From contig VGNY01000010.1 of NCBI GenBank assembly GCA_016865895.1, positions 1 through 37,776 of the forward strand: 37,776 bases of DNA, read 5' to 3'. This DNA is from Chloroflexota bacterium. Lineage in GTDB: Bacteria > Chloroflexota > Dehalococcoidia > GIF9 > UBA5629. Under the pieces are notes generated by a model, which saw nothing but the letters and a program-made list of their open reading frames with translations, was not told where the DNA came from and made no database searches. The number at the start of each line of letters is the position of its first letter. Position 1 is the first letter of the stretch. Of this stretch, positions 23,734 to 31,770 are shown piece after piece. The position numbers were made by a program, and so were the translations under genes.

Positions 23734-25914
23734 ATGGATAAAACAAAGATAATTACCACCAGTTGCAGTCACGATTGCGGTGGGCGATGTATGCTCAAGG
23801 TGCATGTGCATGATGGCAAAATCGTCAGGATGGAGACTGATGATGGCGAGGAGCCTCAGTTCAGAGCCTGTCTCAGAGGAAGAGCCTATCGGCAGCGGGT
23901 CTATTCATCTGACCGACTGAGATTTCCGTTGAAAAGAGTAGGCCCACGAGGTGAAGGCCAGTTCGAAAAGATTTCCTGGGATGAAGCTCTGGATGCCGTA
24001 GCTAGAGAGCTAATCAGAGTCAGGGATACTTATGGCAATGCTAGCATCTTACTTCTCGGTGGGTCAGGAAGCCAGGCTGCATTGCATAGTGCTGGGGCAG
24101 TAGAGCGTCTATTGGCTAAATTTGACGGCTATACCCGGACCTGGGGTACCCCCTCTTTTGAAGGGGCACTGTTCGCCTCCATGGCAACTTATGGCACCAT
24201 GATGACGGGCAATGCGAGGGAAGACCTGCTCCATTCTCAACTCATTATCATGTGGGGCTGGAATCCCGCCGTAACCATCTGGGATACCAACACGGCTTTC
24301 ACCTTAGTTAAGGCCAAGGAAAAAGGTATCAAGATAATTTCTATTGACCCGCGTCTCACCGAGTCTACAGCGGTATTTGCTACTGAGTGGATTCCTATCA
24401 GGCCGGGCACTGATACGGCTATGTTTGTTGCTATGGCCTACGTGATAATCAAACGCGGATTCCAAAACCAGCAGTTTCTTGATAAATATACCGTTGGCTT
24501 TGATAAGTTCCGGGATTATGTTATGGGGGTAGAGGATGGCATATCCAAGACGCCTGAATGGGCAGAGAAGATAACCGGAGTGCCACGGGCTACAATCGAA
24601 CGGCTAGCAATAGAATATGCAACCTCTAAACCGGCGGCGCTGATACCGGGCTGGGGGCCAGCTCGTGGTGCCAGAGGTGAGCAATTCAGTCGAGCAGCTT
24701 GTACCGTTGCTGCTATAACTGGCAATATAGGCGTAGAAGGTGGCTATGCTGGTGGATTCATGCGAGCTTTCCATAGTCGGCAGATGGGTATGCCTCGCGG
24801 GGCGAGAAATCCGGTGGAAGAAGGAACACCGCCGCGGCCGAATAGCTTGTATAGGTTGCGTGGCGCTGCCAAGCCTACCAGCGCCCGTATCCACAGCGAG
24901 AAGATATATGATGCTATACTCAGGGGCAAAGCTGGTGGCTATCCCTGTGACCCCAGGCTGGCTTATATTGTAGCTTCGAATTTTCTTTGCTCCCATCCCA
25001 ACACCAATAGGGGTATAGAGGCTTTTAAAAGCCTTGAGTTTATCGTGGTACATGAGCAGCGGATGACACCTACTGCGAAGTTTGCTGATATACTGTTGCC
25101 AGTGAACACCTTTATGGAGCGAGAGGACGTAATTTCCCCCTGGCTCGGGTCACCTTACTATCTTTATATGGACAAGGCTATAGACTCAATGTACGAGTCT
25201 AAATCCGACCGTGATATCTGTGATGAGCTGGCACTCCGCCTTGGTATTACTGATTATAGAGAGGGTCGTACTGATGGGGAGTGGCTGAAGATAATCGCCG
25301 AGCGTACTGGTGACATTCCCGATTTTGAAGATTTCAAGAAGAGGGGGGTGGTTAAGCTCAAGGTGGATAAGCTGTTTGTGGCGTTCAAAGAACAAATCGA
25401 AGACCCGGTGGGTCACCCCTTTCCTACTCTTTCCGGTAAGATTGAAATCTACTGTGAGCATCTGGCAGAAATGGATAATCCGTCAATTCCGCCCGTTGCC
25501 AAATACCTGCAGGCGCCTGAAGGTTACGGTGACGCCTTGTCACAAAAATACCCTTTACAACTTCTGACTACCCACCACAAGCCGGCAACCCATACCACGA
25601 TGGAGAAAATACCGTGGCTTGATGAGGTAGAGCCGAGGCGTGTCTGGATTAATACCAAAGACGCAGAGACGCGTGGCATCTGTGATGGTGACGGAGTGTT
25701 GATTTTTAATGACCGAGGTAAGGTGTTGATGCGAGCTGATGTCACCGAGAGAATCATGCCAGGAGTGGTCAATATCGGCCACGGTGGTTGGTTCGATGTT
25801 GATGAGCTTGGAGTAGACCGGGGTGGTTGTTCTAACACTTTGACATCCAGTGAGCATTCTCCTGGAGGGGCCTGGTCCACGAATACCGTCCTGGTTGAAG
25901 TAAGAAGGATTTAG
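23734..25914 (+). CDS. DMSO-reductase-family molybdopterin oxidoreductase (DmsA-like), no Tat signal
   Basis: A 726-residue catalytic subunit with bis-MGD fold. The N-terminal 4Fe-4S site is C11, C15, C19 and C46 (CSHDCGGRC ... RACLRG). Ser141 in WGTPSFEGALF aligns with the Ser that coordinates Mo in DMSO reductase, so it differs from the NuoG/FdhA-like protein. The C-terminal domain (about 600-726) closes the cofactor. There is no twin-arginine leader, implying a cytoplasmic enzyme. Possible substrates are S- or N-oxides or other oxo-acceptors; sequence alone cannot decide. The ATG lies 4 bp after the cupin stop, with no clear ribosome binding site. The DmsB-like subunit follows. Confidence 0.92.
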   Translation: MDKTKIITTSCSHDCGGRCMLKVHVHDGKIVRMETDDGEEPQFRACLRGRAYRQRVYSSDRLRFPLKRVGPRGEGQFEKISWDEALDAVARELIRVRDTYGNASILLLGGSGSQAALHSAGAVERLLAKFDGYTRTWGTPSFEGALFASMATYGTMMTGNAREDLLHSQLIIMWGWNPAVTIWDTNTAFTLVKAKEKGIKIISIDPRLTESTAVFATEWIPIRPGTDTAMFVAMAYVIIKRGFQNQQFLDKYTVGFDKFRDYVMGVEDGISKTPEWAEKITGVPRATIERLAIEYATSKPAALIPGWGPARGARGEQFSRAACTVAAITGNIGVEGGYAGGFMRAFHSRQMGMPRGARNPVEEGTPPRPNSLYRLRGAAKPTSARIHSEKIYDAILRGKAGGYPCDPRLAYIVASNFLCSHPNTNRGIEAFKSLEFIVVHEQRMTPTAKFADILLPVNTFMEREDVISPWLGSPYYLYMDKAIDSMYESKSDRDICDELALRLGITDYREGRTDGEWLKIIAERTGDIPDFEDFKKRGVVKLKVDKLFVAFKEQIEDPVGHPFPTLSGKIEIYCEHLAEMDNPSIPPVAKYLQAPEGYGDALSQKYPLQLLTTHHKPATHTTMEKIPWLDEVEPRRVWINTKDAETRGICDGDGVLIFNDRGKVLMRADVTERIMPGVVNIGHGGWFDVDELGVDRGGCSNTLTSSEHSPGGAWSTNTVLVEVRRI

Positions 25915-25924
25915 TGGCTTAAGT

Positions 25925-26497
25925 ATGCAGTTAGGGTTCTACATTGACCAGTCGAGATGCACGGGTTGTTACACTTGTACTGTGGCGTGCAAGGACTGGC
26001 ATGATATTCCAGCGGGCCCGGTGAACTGGCGCTGGGTGGTGACAGTGGAGGATGGGAAATACCCGAAGGTATTTGTTGCCTTCCTTTCCCTTTCCTGCTT
26101 GCATTGCGCTGAGCCTAGCTGTATGTCAGTTTGCCCGGTGGATGCCATCAGCAAGCGGCAGGAAGATGGCATTGTTGTGGTAGACCAGGAAGCCTGTCTT
26201 GGTAAGGAAGCATGTGGCCAGTGTAAAGAGGCTTGTCCCTACGTGGCGCCGCAGTTCAGTGCCGATGATGGAGCCAAAATACAGATGTGCCACCTGTGTG
26301 TGGATAGATGGCAGGAGGGCAAGAAGCCTGTTTGCGTCGAAGCCTGCCCAATGTGGGCTTTAGATGCTGGGCCGCTTGAGGAACTGGAAGCCAAGTATGG
26401 AAAAGTGAAAGAGGTTGAGGGGTTTAAGTTTGTTGAGAAGAATAGGCCCTCTGTGGTGTTGAAAGCAAGAGAGCCTGAATTATTAGGATACCCATAA
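25925..26497 (+). CDS. DmsB-like four-cluster 4Fe-4S electron-transfer subunit
   Basis: A 190-residue ferredoxin-like subunit. The clusters are set by C12-x2-C15-x2-C18-x3-C22, CLHCAEPSCMSVCP, CGQCKEACP and CHLCVDRW ... CVEACP, the DmsB/PhsB pattern. It carries electrons to the DmsA-like subunit 10 bp upstream. There is no signal peptide, consistent with the partner. A membrane anchor (DmsC/NrfD) is absent downstream; the next gene is a C_GCAxxG_C_C protein. The electron donor may therefore be a soluble carrier, perhaps the HdrB-like protein upstream; this is inference. Confidence 0.92.
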   Translation: MQLGFYIDQSRCTGCYTCTVACKDWHDIPAGPVNWRWVVTVEDGKYPKVFVAFLSLSCLHCAEPSCMSVCPVDAISKRQEDGIVVVDQEACLGKEACGQCKEACPYVAPQFSADDGAKIQMCHLCVDRWQEGKKPVCVEACPMWALDAGPLEELEAKYGKVKEVEGFKFVEKNRPSVVLKAREPELLGYP

Positions 26498-26676
26498 AGC
26501 GATGGTTTGGTTCCACCTTCATTTGTGTTTTCTCACTGACCTTGAAATTAATACTTGTATGAAATATGGCAGACAGGGAAAAGTAACCAGTTCAGACATA
26601 TTGTCTTACAAGAACTGCAGTAGTAGAATGGGGGTATCAGAGATTGAATTGATAACCTAGATCGTAGGAGTTTAAA

Positions 26677-27162
26677 ATGTCTCAGACGAAGCAACAAAAT
26701 GTGAAGGAATTACAAGAGAAGGTAGTGCGATATTTTTGTGATAGGCCAGGCAACTTTCCTACTGGGCGGCCATACAACTGCTGCGAGAGCACTCTCTTGA
26801 CTCTGGCAGAATATCTTGGCGTAGATTCTGACCTGATTCCCAAGATTGGCACTGCAATAGGTGCTGGGGTTAGCTTGAATGGACTTCTCTGCGGGTCTAT
26901 TTCAGGTGTGGCCATGGTGATAGGTATCAAATACGGGCGAAAAAGCCCTGAGGAGAGTCCCCAGCAAGTATGGGCCAGAATGGATGAATATCTTGATGCC
27001 TTCAAAAAGAAGTTCCGTTATGTAAATTGTAGACAACTGACTGGTGTGGACGTAAAAACACCGGAGGGATGGAAAGAATATATTGAAAGGGTTCACGATT
27101 ACGAATGCACTGAGCGACTGAAGTTTGCGGTTGAGAAAGCAGTAGAAATCCTGTCTAAATAA
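26677..27162 (+). CDS. C_GCAxxG_C_C family redox protein
   Basis: A 161-residue protein. It has the conserved-cysteine layout of the C_GCAxxG_C_C family: NCCESTLLTLAEYLG (about 35-49), GLLCGSISGVAMVIG (about 70-84, replacing the usual GCAxxG), NCRQLTGVD and YECTERL. Members are small putative redox-active proteins, common in anaerobes and often near oxidoreductases. A good TAGGAG site lies before the ATG. It lies 179 bp after the DmsB-like gene and is probably a separate unit. No ligand is predicted. Confidence 0.88.
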   Translation: MSQTKQQNVKELQEKVVRYFCDRPGNFPTGRPYNCCESTLLTLAEYLGVDSDLIPKIGTAIGAGVSLNGLLCGSISGVAMVIGIKYGRKSPEESPQQVWARMDEYLDAFKKKFRYVNCRQLTGVDVKTPEGWKEYIERVHDYECTERLKFAVEKAVEILSK

Positions 27163-27169
27163 CGCGCTG

Positions 27170-27198
27170 TTGACAAAATACCGAGGTAGGACTATATT
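27170..27198 (+). promoter_or_regulatory. near-consensus promoter
   Basis: TTGACA (27170-27175), a 17-bp spacer, then TATATT (27193-27198). This is one of the best promoters in the window. It points at a 170-nt untranslated stretch before the HEAT/CARDB gene. Confidence 0.75.
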
Positions 27199-27204
27199 AA
27201 AGGT

Positions 27205-27322
27205 GTGTAACACGAGAAAATAAGTGTAAAAAACGACTCGATTCGGGTTGGACAAGATGGGGGTGAGAAAAGGGCACTGGAATCGCTGATTTGTAACGGT
27301 TACTGGTGCCCTTTTCGTTTTA
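27205..27322 (+). ncRNA. candidate small RNA or attenuated leader
   Basis: Between the promoter at 27170 and a terminator-like hairpin ending near 27315 there is about 110 nt without a convincing open frame. It could be a free-standing small RNA or a leader whose terminator regulates the HEAT/CARDB gene. No known riboswitch family was recognised. Confidence 0.35.
27268..27322 (+). terminator. intrinsic-terminator-like hairpin in leader
   Basis: AAAAGGGCAC (27268-27277) pairs perfectly with GTGCCCTTTT (27306-27315). A small inner hairpin GTAAC/GTTAC lies at 27293-27303. The 3' side ends in TTTTCGTTTT. It lies 53 bp before the HEAT/CARDB gene. Confidence 0.6.
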
Positions 27323-27374
27323 TGATTTCGGCAGCTAATACTATCGCTGAAATCGCACACGGAGGTGTATGGGA

Positions 27375-28409
27375 ATGGCGCAAGGGGAGATAAAAGACCA
27401 CATCAAGGCGCTGAAGTATGAGGGTGATGCTATGCGCCAGGCCGCCTTTGAGGTATTGGTTAAAATCGGTGAGCCTGCTGTGCCTGCCCTGCTTGAGGCA
27501 CTCAAGGATGAAGATAGCGACACGTGTCAGGTAGCTGCTTGGGCTCTGGTTAAGATTGGTGAGCCTGCTGTACCAGCCCTTATCGAAATGCTTAAAGATA
27601 CGAACGAGCGCGGTGAAATCCATCAGGTAGTTACCTGGATACTGACCAGGATGGGTGGGTCTGCTGTGCCTGCTCTCATTGAGGCACTTAAAGGGCAAAA
27701 CCAAGGTGTGAAGCAATCGGCTATCTTTACTGGTGCCGAACCAGAGGCGGCTGCGATGCCAGTGGTGGGAGAGGCAGGGTTGCCCAAGCCAAAGCTACAG
27801 GTGGAAGACCTTTTCAGAAAGCCAGAATCAAAGAGCAAGTTACGTCGGCCCCACCGTATGGCTGTAGTTCCCTTCGGTATCACTGAGTTGAAGGTCAGCC
27901 CGATTCAAGCTCAACCTGGAGAAACTGTAACCATTTCTTGCAAAGTGACCAATAACAGTGATGTTGACAGTTATTATCCTATCACCTTGAGGATAAACGG
28001 TTTTGTGGTAGATGCGGAAGTGGTAAGCCTGCCTCGACGAACCACCGTGCCCATAAGTTTCACTACCGTCGGAACTGTGCCCGGAGATTATAAGGTGGAG
28101 GTCAATGAGTTGGCTGGTAGATTTTCTGTCGTCGGGAAGGAACTTAGGGGTAAGATAAGAGATTCAGACTTTTTCAAATTAATGGCAGGTGAAGCAGCAG
28201 TCGAGACGAGTCTCAAACAGGAACAAGTCATAAGAGAACATGTTGTTTCACCACCACGGGGAGTACAGTCTGCTGTTGATAAAGTAGCCGACTATATCGA
28301 ATCCGGGCTTGACAAGATGGGTGACGGCATAATATTCCCGTTCAAGAAATTGGCTGGTGCCTCCACGGTATTCAAGGATGAGGATAGAAAGACAAAGAAA
28401 CATCGGTAG
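27375..28409 (+). CDS. HEAT-repeat protein with CARDB-like domain
   Basis: A 344-residue protein. Three HEAT/PBS-lyase-type repeats contain the near-identical unit KIGEPAVPALLEALKD at about 30-45, 60-75 and 92-107. A linker is followed by a beta-sandwich of CARDB type (about 165-255: ITELKVSPIQAQPGETVTIS, VTNNSDVDSYYPITL, VPGDYKVEV). The tail is charged. No signal peptide is visible, although CARDB domains are usually extracellular. It is a likely scaffold or binding protein. ATG 27375 is preferred over ATG 27369 because GGAGG is then 9 bases away instead of 3. Confidence 0.8.
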   Translation: MAQGEIKDHIKALKYEGDAMRQAAFEVLVKIGEPAVPALLEALKDEDSDTCQVAAWALVKIGEPAVPALIEMLKDTNERGEIHQVVTWILTRMGGSAVPALIEALKGQNQGVKQSAIFTGAEPEAAAMPVVGEAGLPKPKLQVEDLFRKPESKSKLRRPHRMAVVPFGITELKVSPIQAQPGETVTISCKVTNNSDVDSYYPITLRINGFVVDAEVVSLPRRTTVPISFTTVGTVPGDYKVEVNELAGRFSVVGKELRGKIRDSDFFKLMAGEAAVETSLKQEQVIREHVVSPPRGVQSAVDKVADYIESGLDKMGDGIIFPFKKLAGASTVFKDEDRKTKKHR

Positions 28410-28439
28410 ACAGGCAGTTTGTCAGAATGTAGGTGTGAG

Positions 28440-28530
28440 GCTTCAGCTTTGCTGGCATGACGCTAAAGCGTCCCGGTTACATGGTTGGTAATTGACGACC
28501 CTAAGGGGTCGTATTACATTAGAAAACGAC
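28440..28530. repeat. palindromic mosaic repeat, copy 3
   Basis: It holds GACGCTAAAGCGTC (28459-28472) and ACGACCCTAAGGGGTCGT (28495-28512), preceded by a degraded GTGAGGCTTCAGCTTTGC and followed by ATTACATT. It belongs to the same family as 1341 and 5071, more diverged. Confidence 0.7.
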
Positions 28531-28538
28531 CGCTAAAA

Positions 28539-28582
28539 TTCACCAAAATCTCACACTCTCTTCATAATCTATTCACATTCGC
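28539..28582 (+). promoter_or_regulatory. four 11-bp direct repeats, probable OmpR/PhoB-type operator
   Basis: Four consecutive units begin YTCAY at exact 11-bp steps: TTCACCAAAAT (28539), CTCACACTCTC (28550), TTCATAATCTA (28561) and TTCACATTCGC (28572). OmpR/PhoB-family regulators bind such 11-bp direct repeats. A -10-like GATAAT (28597-28602) and a strong Shine-Dalgarno (28611) follow. The last unit takes the -35 place. The likely binder is the regulator encoded at 29278. Confidence 0.5.
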
Positions 28583-28627
28583 CTGCTATTATTTGTGATA
28601 ATAAAACTTGAAAGGAGGCGAATGCAC

Positions 28628-28981
28628 ATGAACAAGTTTCTGAAAATCGGTGTTCCAATCCTGGTCGCAGTGCTGGTGCTGATTGTTGGCACCGGGCTGG
28701 TTCTGGCTAAGATAGACACGCCGGTTTTCACTGGCTCACAGGCATCGTATGATGCTGGCTACTCGTGGTGCCCGCAGCAGTGCCAGGGCCCACAGGGCTG
28801 CGTTTGCCCTCAACAGGCGAACTGTGCTAGTAATTGCCCTGGCTTCAATGGTGGTGCGTACCTCGGCTGTGGTGGTGCCAACTGTTCTCAGGGCGGTTAT
28901 TGTGGGGGCTACTGTGGTGGCTACTGTGGTGGTGCCGGTACTAATGCCGGCTACCAGACTCGATGCGGCTGCCGGAGATAG
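28628..28981 (+). CDS. small exported Cys/Gly-rich protein
   Basis: A 117-residue protein that I do not recognise. Residues 1-28 (MNKFLKIGVPILVAVLVLIV...) form a signal peptide or single anchor. The mature part has 15 cysteines in short motifs (CPQQC, CVCPQQANC, NCPG) and a GGYC repeat (three units near 90-102), then CGCRR. This suggests metal binding or a disulfide-rich surface peptide. ATG 28628 lies 9 bases after AAAGGAGG, against 3 for ATG 28622. The four-repeat operator lies upstream, and the two-component system at 29278 lies downstream. Confidence 0.8.
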   Translation: MNKFLKIGVPILVAVLVLIVGTGLVLAKIDTPVFTGSQASYDAGYSWCPQQCQGPQGCVCPQQANCASNCPGFNGGAYLGCGGANCSQGGYCGGYCGGYCGGAGTNAGYQTRCGCRR

Positions 28982-29055
28982 TCTTTTAGGCTAACTTCGC
29001 TAGCAGGCTTATAGGGCAAAGATAAATACCTCCTAAGTTTTCACCTCCTGAGTTG

Positions 29056-29081
29056 AGGGGCGAAGTGACCACTTCGCCCCT
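29056..29081 (+). terminator. strong hairpin after the Cys-rich gene
   Basis: A perfect 12-bp stem, AGGGGCGAAGTG (29056-29067), 2-nt loop AC, CACTTCGCCCCT (29070-29081). The tail is ATTAACTTTAT, not a clean T-run. It could stabilise or terminate the Cys-rich transcript. Confidence 0.5.
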
Positions 29082-29106
29082 ATTAACTTTATATGCTACA
29101 ATTGAG

Positions 29107-29240
29107 AGTGTTTATCAACAAACGATTCCTGATGTAGCTGTGACCCATTAGGGTTGCTTTTTATGTTCCACCAAATCTATGATTTGGTGGGAACCTTGGG
29201 TAAAAAGCGAGGCTGAAGCCTCGCCGCTACATTGGGGAAC
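29107..29240. repeat. palindromic mosaic repeat, copy 4
   Basis: CCACCAAATC (29168-29177) and GATTTGGTGG (29181-29190) form a 10-bp stem with loop TAT. GCGAGGCTGAAGCCTCGC (29207-29224) is a second perfect hairpin, followed by CGCTACATTG. The left edge GTGTTTATCAACAAAC resembles the outer edges of the copies at 1341 and 5071. Confidence 0.75.
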
Positions 29241-29277
29241 AGTCTCTACAATTCAGATTGGAGTAAGGTAGCAGGCG

Positions 29278-29964
29278 ATGGCGTATAGTAAAATTTTGCT
29301 AGTTGAAGACGAGGCTAAGGTCTGTGAGCTTGTCAAAGCATATCTGGCGAAGGATGGCTATGACGTTATTATTGCTGCTGACGGCAAAGCCGCCATTGAG
29401 CAGGCACATCGCCACAAGCCAGACCTGATATTGCTGGACCTGAATTTGCCTGAGCTAGATGGCCTGGAAGTTTGTCGGGCTATCAGAAAACAATCAAACG
29501 TGCCGATTATTATGCTGACAGCTCGTGATGAAGAAGTGGACAAGGTTGTGGGACTGGAGATGGGTGCTGATGACTATGTTACCAAGCCGTTCAGTCCTCG
29601 CGAGCTGGCTGCCAGAGTTAATGCTGTATTGCGCCGGTATAGAGAGGGGTTGAAGCAGGGTGAACAGATTGTTGCTGGAGAGCTCCGATTAATCCCGGAA
29701 AGGCATGAGGCGACCTATTTGGGGAAACCGCTCAGTCTTACTGCTGCTGAATTCAAATTGCTCTCCGTCCTGGCACGTAATCCCGGTAGAGTCTATACTA
29801 GGCTGCAACTGATGGATTCAGCCTTCGGCGAGTCCTACGAAGGCTACGAACGCACCGTAGATGCTCATATCAAGAACATCAGGCAGAAGATATCCAGAAC
29901 GGCGACAGAATCTCCCAATCCGCTAGTTACAGTCCGTGGGGTTGGCTACAAAGTGGAAAAATGA
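29278..29964 (+). CDS. OmpR-family response regulator
   Basis: A 228-residue DNA-binding regulator. The receiver has Asp11 in LLVEDEAK, phospho-acceptor Asp54 in LILLDLNLPELDG, Thr in MLTARD, and Lys in YVTKPFSP. The winged-helix output domain (about 130-228) has SLTAAEFKLL, GRVYTRLQLMD, YERTVDAHIKNIRQKI and VRGVGYKVEK. It probably binds the 11-bp direct repeats at 28539, as expected for this class. It overlaps the kinase gene by 4 bp (ATGA), a typical pair. No strong ribosome binding site is seen (GTAAGGTAG). Confidence 0.95.
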   Translation: MAYSKILLVEDEAKVCELVKAYLAKDGYDVIIAADGKAAIEQAHRHKPDLILLDLNLPELDGLEVCRAIRKQSNVPIIMLTARDEEVDKVVGLEMGADDYVTKPFSPRELAARVNAVLRRYREGLKQGEQIVAGELRLIPERHEATYLGKPLSLTAAEFKLLSVLARNPGRVYTRLQLMDSAFGESYEGYERTVDAHIKNIRQKISRTATESPNPLVTVRGVGYKVEK

Positions 29965-31106
29965 TGCATAGTTTGTCGATAAAGCTCTCGCTTCTCTTTG
30001 TGGGCATTGCCTTGGTCAGCGTAGGCGTTATAGCTCTTTGGGTAGATAATTCAGTCCAGAATGAATTTAGATGTTACTGCCAAAGAAGTTATGAGGGACA
30101 AGCTCCGCCTGATTCGGTTTGTACTGACCCGACGTGCGATGGTCGCTGTGGTGAGATGCCGTTCTATTATATAGGTGAGGCTGAACAAGCTTTTCTTAAT
30201 GCCGTTCGCAATTCTTTATGGCTGGCAGCATTGGTAACTGTTGTGATTGCTGTTGGTCTGGGATTCTTGTTTAGCCGGCTTATCACCGGTCCCATGAGGC
30301 GGCTGACACTATCGGCACGTAAGATAGCTACTGGTGACTTTTCACAACGTGTCCCCAAGAGTACCGATGATGAAGTCGGTGAGGTTTCTGCAGCCTTTAA
30401 CACAATGGCAGAGCAACTGGAGAAGAAAGAAAAAGGTAGGCGCCAATTACTGGCTGACATCGCTCATGAATTGCGTAATCCTCTCAGCATCATTCAAGGG
30501 AATCTGGAAGCCTGGCTTGACGGGGTTATTGCCCCTGCTCCAAAGCAAATCGCCTCAGTGTATGATGAAACTGTACTTCTTTCCCGACTGATAACCGACC
30601 TCAGGGACATATCGCTGGCGGAAGCTGGTCAACTTAAGTTATACCGAAAAGTCACAGACCTGAGCGAATTCATTCCTGCGGAGGTTGCCGGTGTCCAGAG
30701 CCGATGCCAGGAAAAGCAGATTTCTATCAGTGCTGAGTTACCCGCTGGATTGCCCTCTGTTTTTATTGACAGTGACCGTATACGCCAGGTGCTGCACAAC
30801 CTCATTGATAATGCTCTCAGATACACTCCTGCTGCTGGTACTATTAAAATCGGCGCCAATCATACCGCAACAGACGGGGTTACGGTATCCGTTGCAGATT
30901 CGGGGAGAGGTATAGACGCTGAAGACTTGCCTCATGTTTTCGACCATTTCTATAAAGTGGACCGGTCGCGGCATAGGGGGCATGGGGGAGCTGGGATAGG
31001 GTTGGCTATGGTCAAGCAGCTTGTGGAGCTGCACGGGGGTAAGGTGTGGGTGGAAAGTAAGCGTGGGAAGGGGAGCACATTTTATTTCACATTGCCGGCA
31101 GCTTAA
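29961..31106 (+). CDS. membrane sensor histidine kinase with Cys-rich external loop
   Basis: A 381-residue protein. One span lies at about 5-28, an external loop at about 29-84, and a second span at about 86-107. A HAMP linker follows, then HisKA with phospho-acceptor His169 (LLADIAHELRNPLSI), then HATPase with DNALRYTP, DSGRGI and GGAGIGLAM. The external loop has five cysteines: C38, C40, C54, C59 and C63 (FRCYC ... CTDPTCDGRC). They suggest metal or thiol-redox sensing. The neighbours are a Cys-rich exported protein and a cation-efflux-like protein, consistent with this. It overlaps the regulator gene by 4 bp. Confidence 0.94.
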   Translation: MMHSLSIKLSLLFVGIALVSVGVIALWVDNSVQNEFRCYCQRSYEGQAPPDSVCTDPTCDGRCGEMPFYYIGEAEQAFLNAVRNSLWLAALVTVVIAVGLGFLFSRLITGPMRRLTLSARKIATGDFSQRVPKSTDDEVGEVSAAFNTMAEQLEKKEKGRRQLLADIAHELRNPLSIIQGNLEAWLDGVIAPAPKQIASVYDETVLLSRLITDLRDISLAEAGQLKLYRKVTDLSEFIPAEVAGVQSRCQEKQISISAELPAGLPSVFIDSDRIRQVLHNLIDNALRYTPAAGTIKIGANHTATDGVTVSVADSGRGIDAEDLPHVFDHFYKVDRSRHRGHGGAGIGLAMVKQLVELHGGKVWVESKRGKGSTFYFTLPAA

Positions 31107-31138
31107 CAATAACGCAGATTTTCTGATACTATGGCTCA

Positions 31139-31756
31139 GTGAACACTGGCAGCTCCGAGATTTCTAAACTTCACCGCAGGGCACTCCTGCTGTCTTACTT
31201 TACTGTCGGCTACAACGTGCTGGAGGGCGCTGTATCAATTTTTGTCGGGTTGCTGGCTGGCAGCATAGCTCTGGTCGGCTTTGGGCTTGATAGCTTTGTT
31301 GAATCTCTATCAGGCGGGGTGATGGTCTGGAGATTCAGGAAACACGGAGAGTTGTCACGGGACGAGGAGGAAACGGTTGAAAAGAAGGCAACTAGGTTGG
31401 TTGCCTACACCTTCTTTATACTTGGTGCCTATGTCTTGTATGAATCAGTTAAGAAGCTCATAATTCAGGAAATCCCGTCGCCGAGCCTTCTCGGGATTAT
31501 CATCGCCATTGCCTCCGCAATACTGATGCCGATTCTATTTCGCCTGAAATATCAGACGGGCAAGTTATTAAACAGCAGAAGCCTCATAGCTGACTCGAAA
31601 GAAACGCTGGCTTGCTTTTTCCTGTCGCTGGCTTTGCTTTTGGGATTGGGCCTCAATTATCTGCTCGGCTTGTGGCAGGCAGACCCCATCGTGGGCTTAG
31701 TGGTTGTAGCTTTCCTCATAAGGGAGGGCTACGAGTTGCTGATGGGCGAAGAGTAG
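31139..31756 (+). CDS. cation-efflux-like membrane protein (CDF transmembrane domain only)
   Basis: A 205-residue protein with five or six hydrophobic segments. The CDF-like elements are LVGFGLDSFVESLSGGVMVW (about 39-58) and SLIADSKETLACFFLS (about 142-157). They place Asp and Glu in the paired helices where zinc-type CDFs have Asp/His. The cytoplasmic C-terminal domain of usual CDFs (about 300 residues) is absent. It probably moves a divalent metal, but the substrate is unknown. The GTG start lies 32 bp after the kinase stop, so it may be part of that operon. Confidence 0.8.
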   Translation: MNTGSSEISKLHRRALLLSYFTVGYNVLEGAVSIFVGLLAGSIALVGFGLDSFVESLSGGVMVWRFRKHGELSRDEEETVEKKATRLVAYTFFILGAYVLYESVKKLIIQEIPSPSLLGIIIAIASAILMPILFRLKYQTGKLLNSRSLIADSKETLACFFLSLALLLGLGLNYLLGLWQADPIVGLVVVAFLIREGYELLMGEE

Positions 31757-31770
31757 TTGCCACCTTTGTA

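Noticed and set aside
28749-28994. 81-residue Val/Ala-rich open frame inside the Cys-rich gene
   Set aside because: It is a shifted-frame shadow of the Cys/Gly-rich gene, which has a far better start and ribosome binding site.
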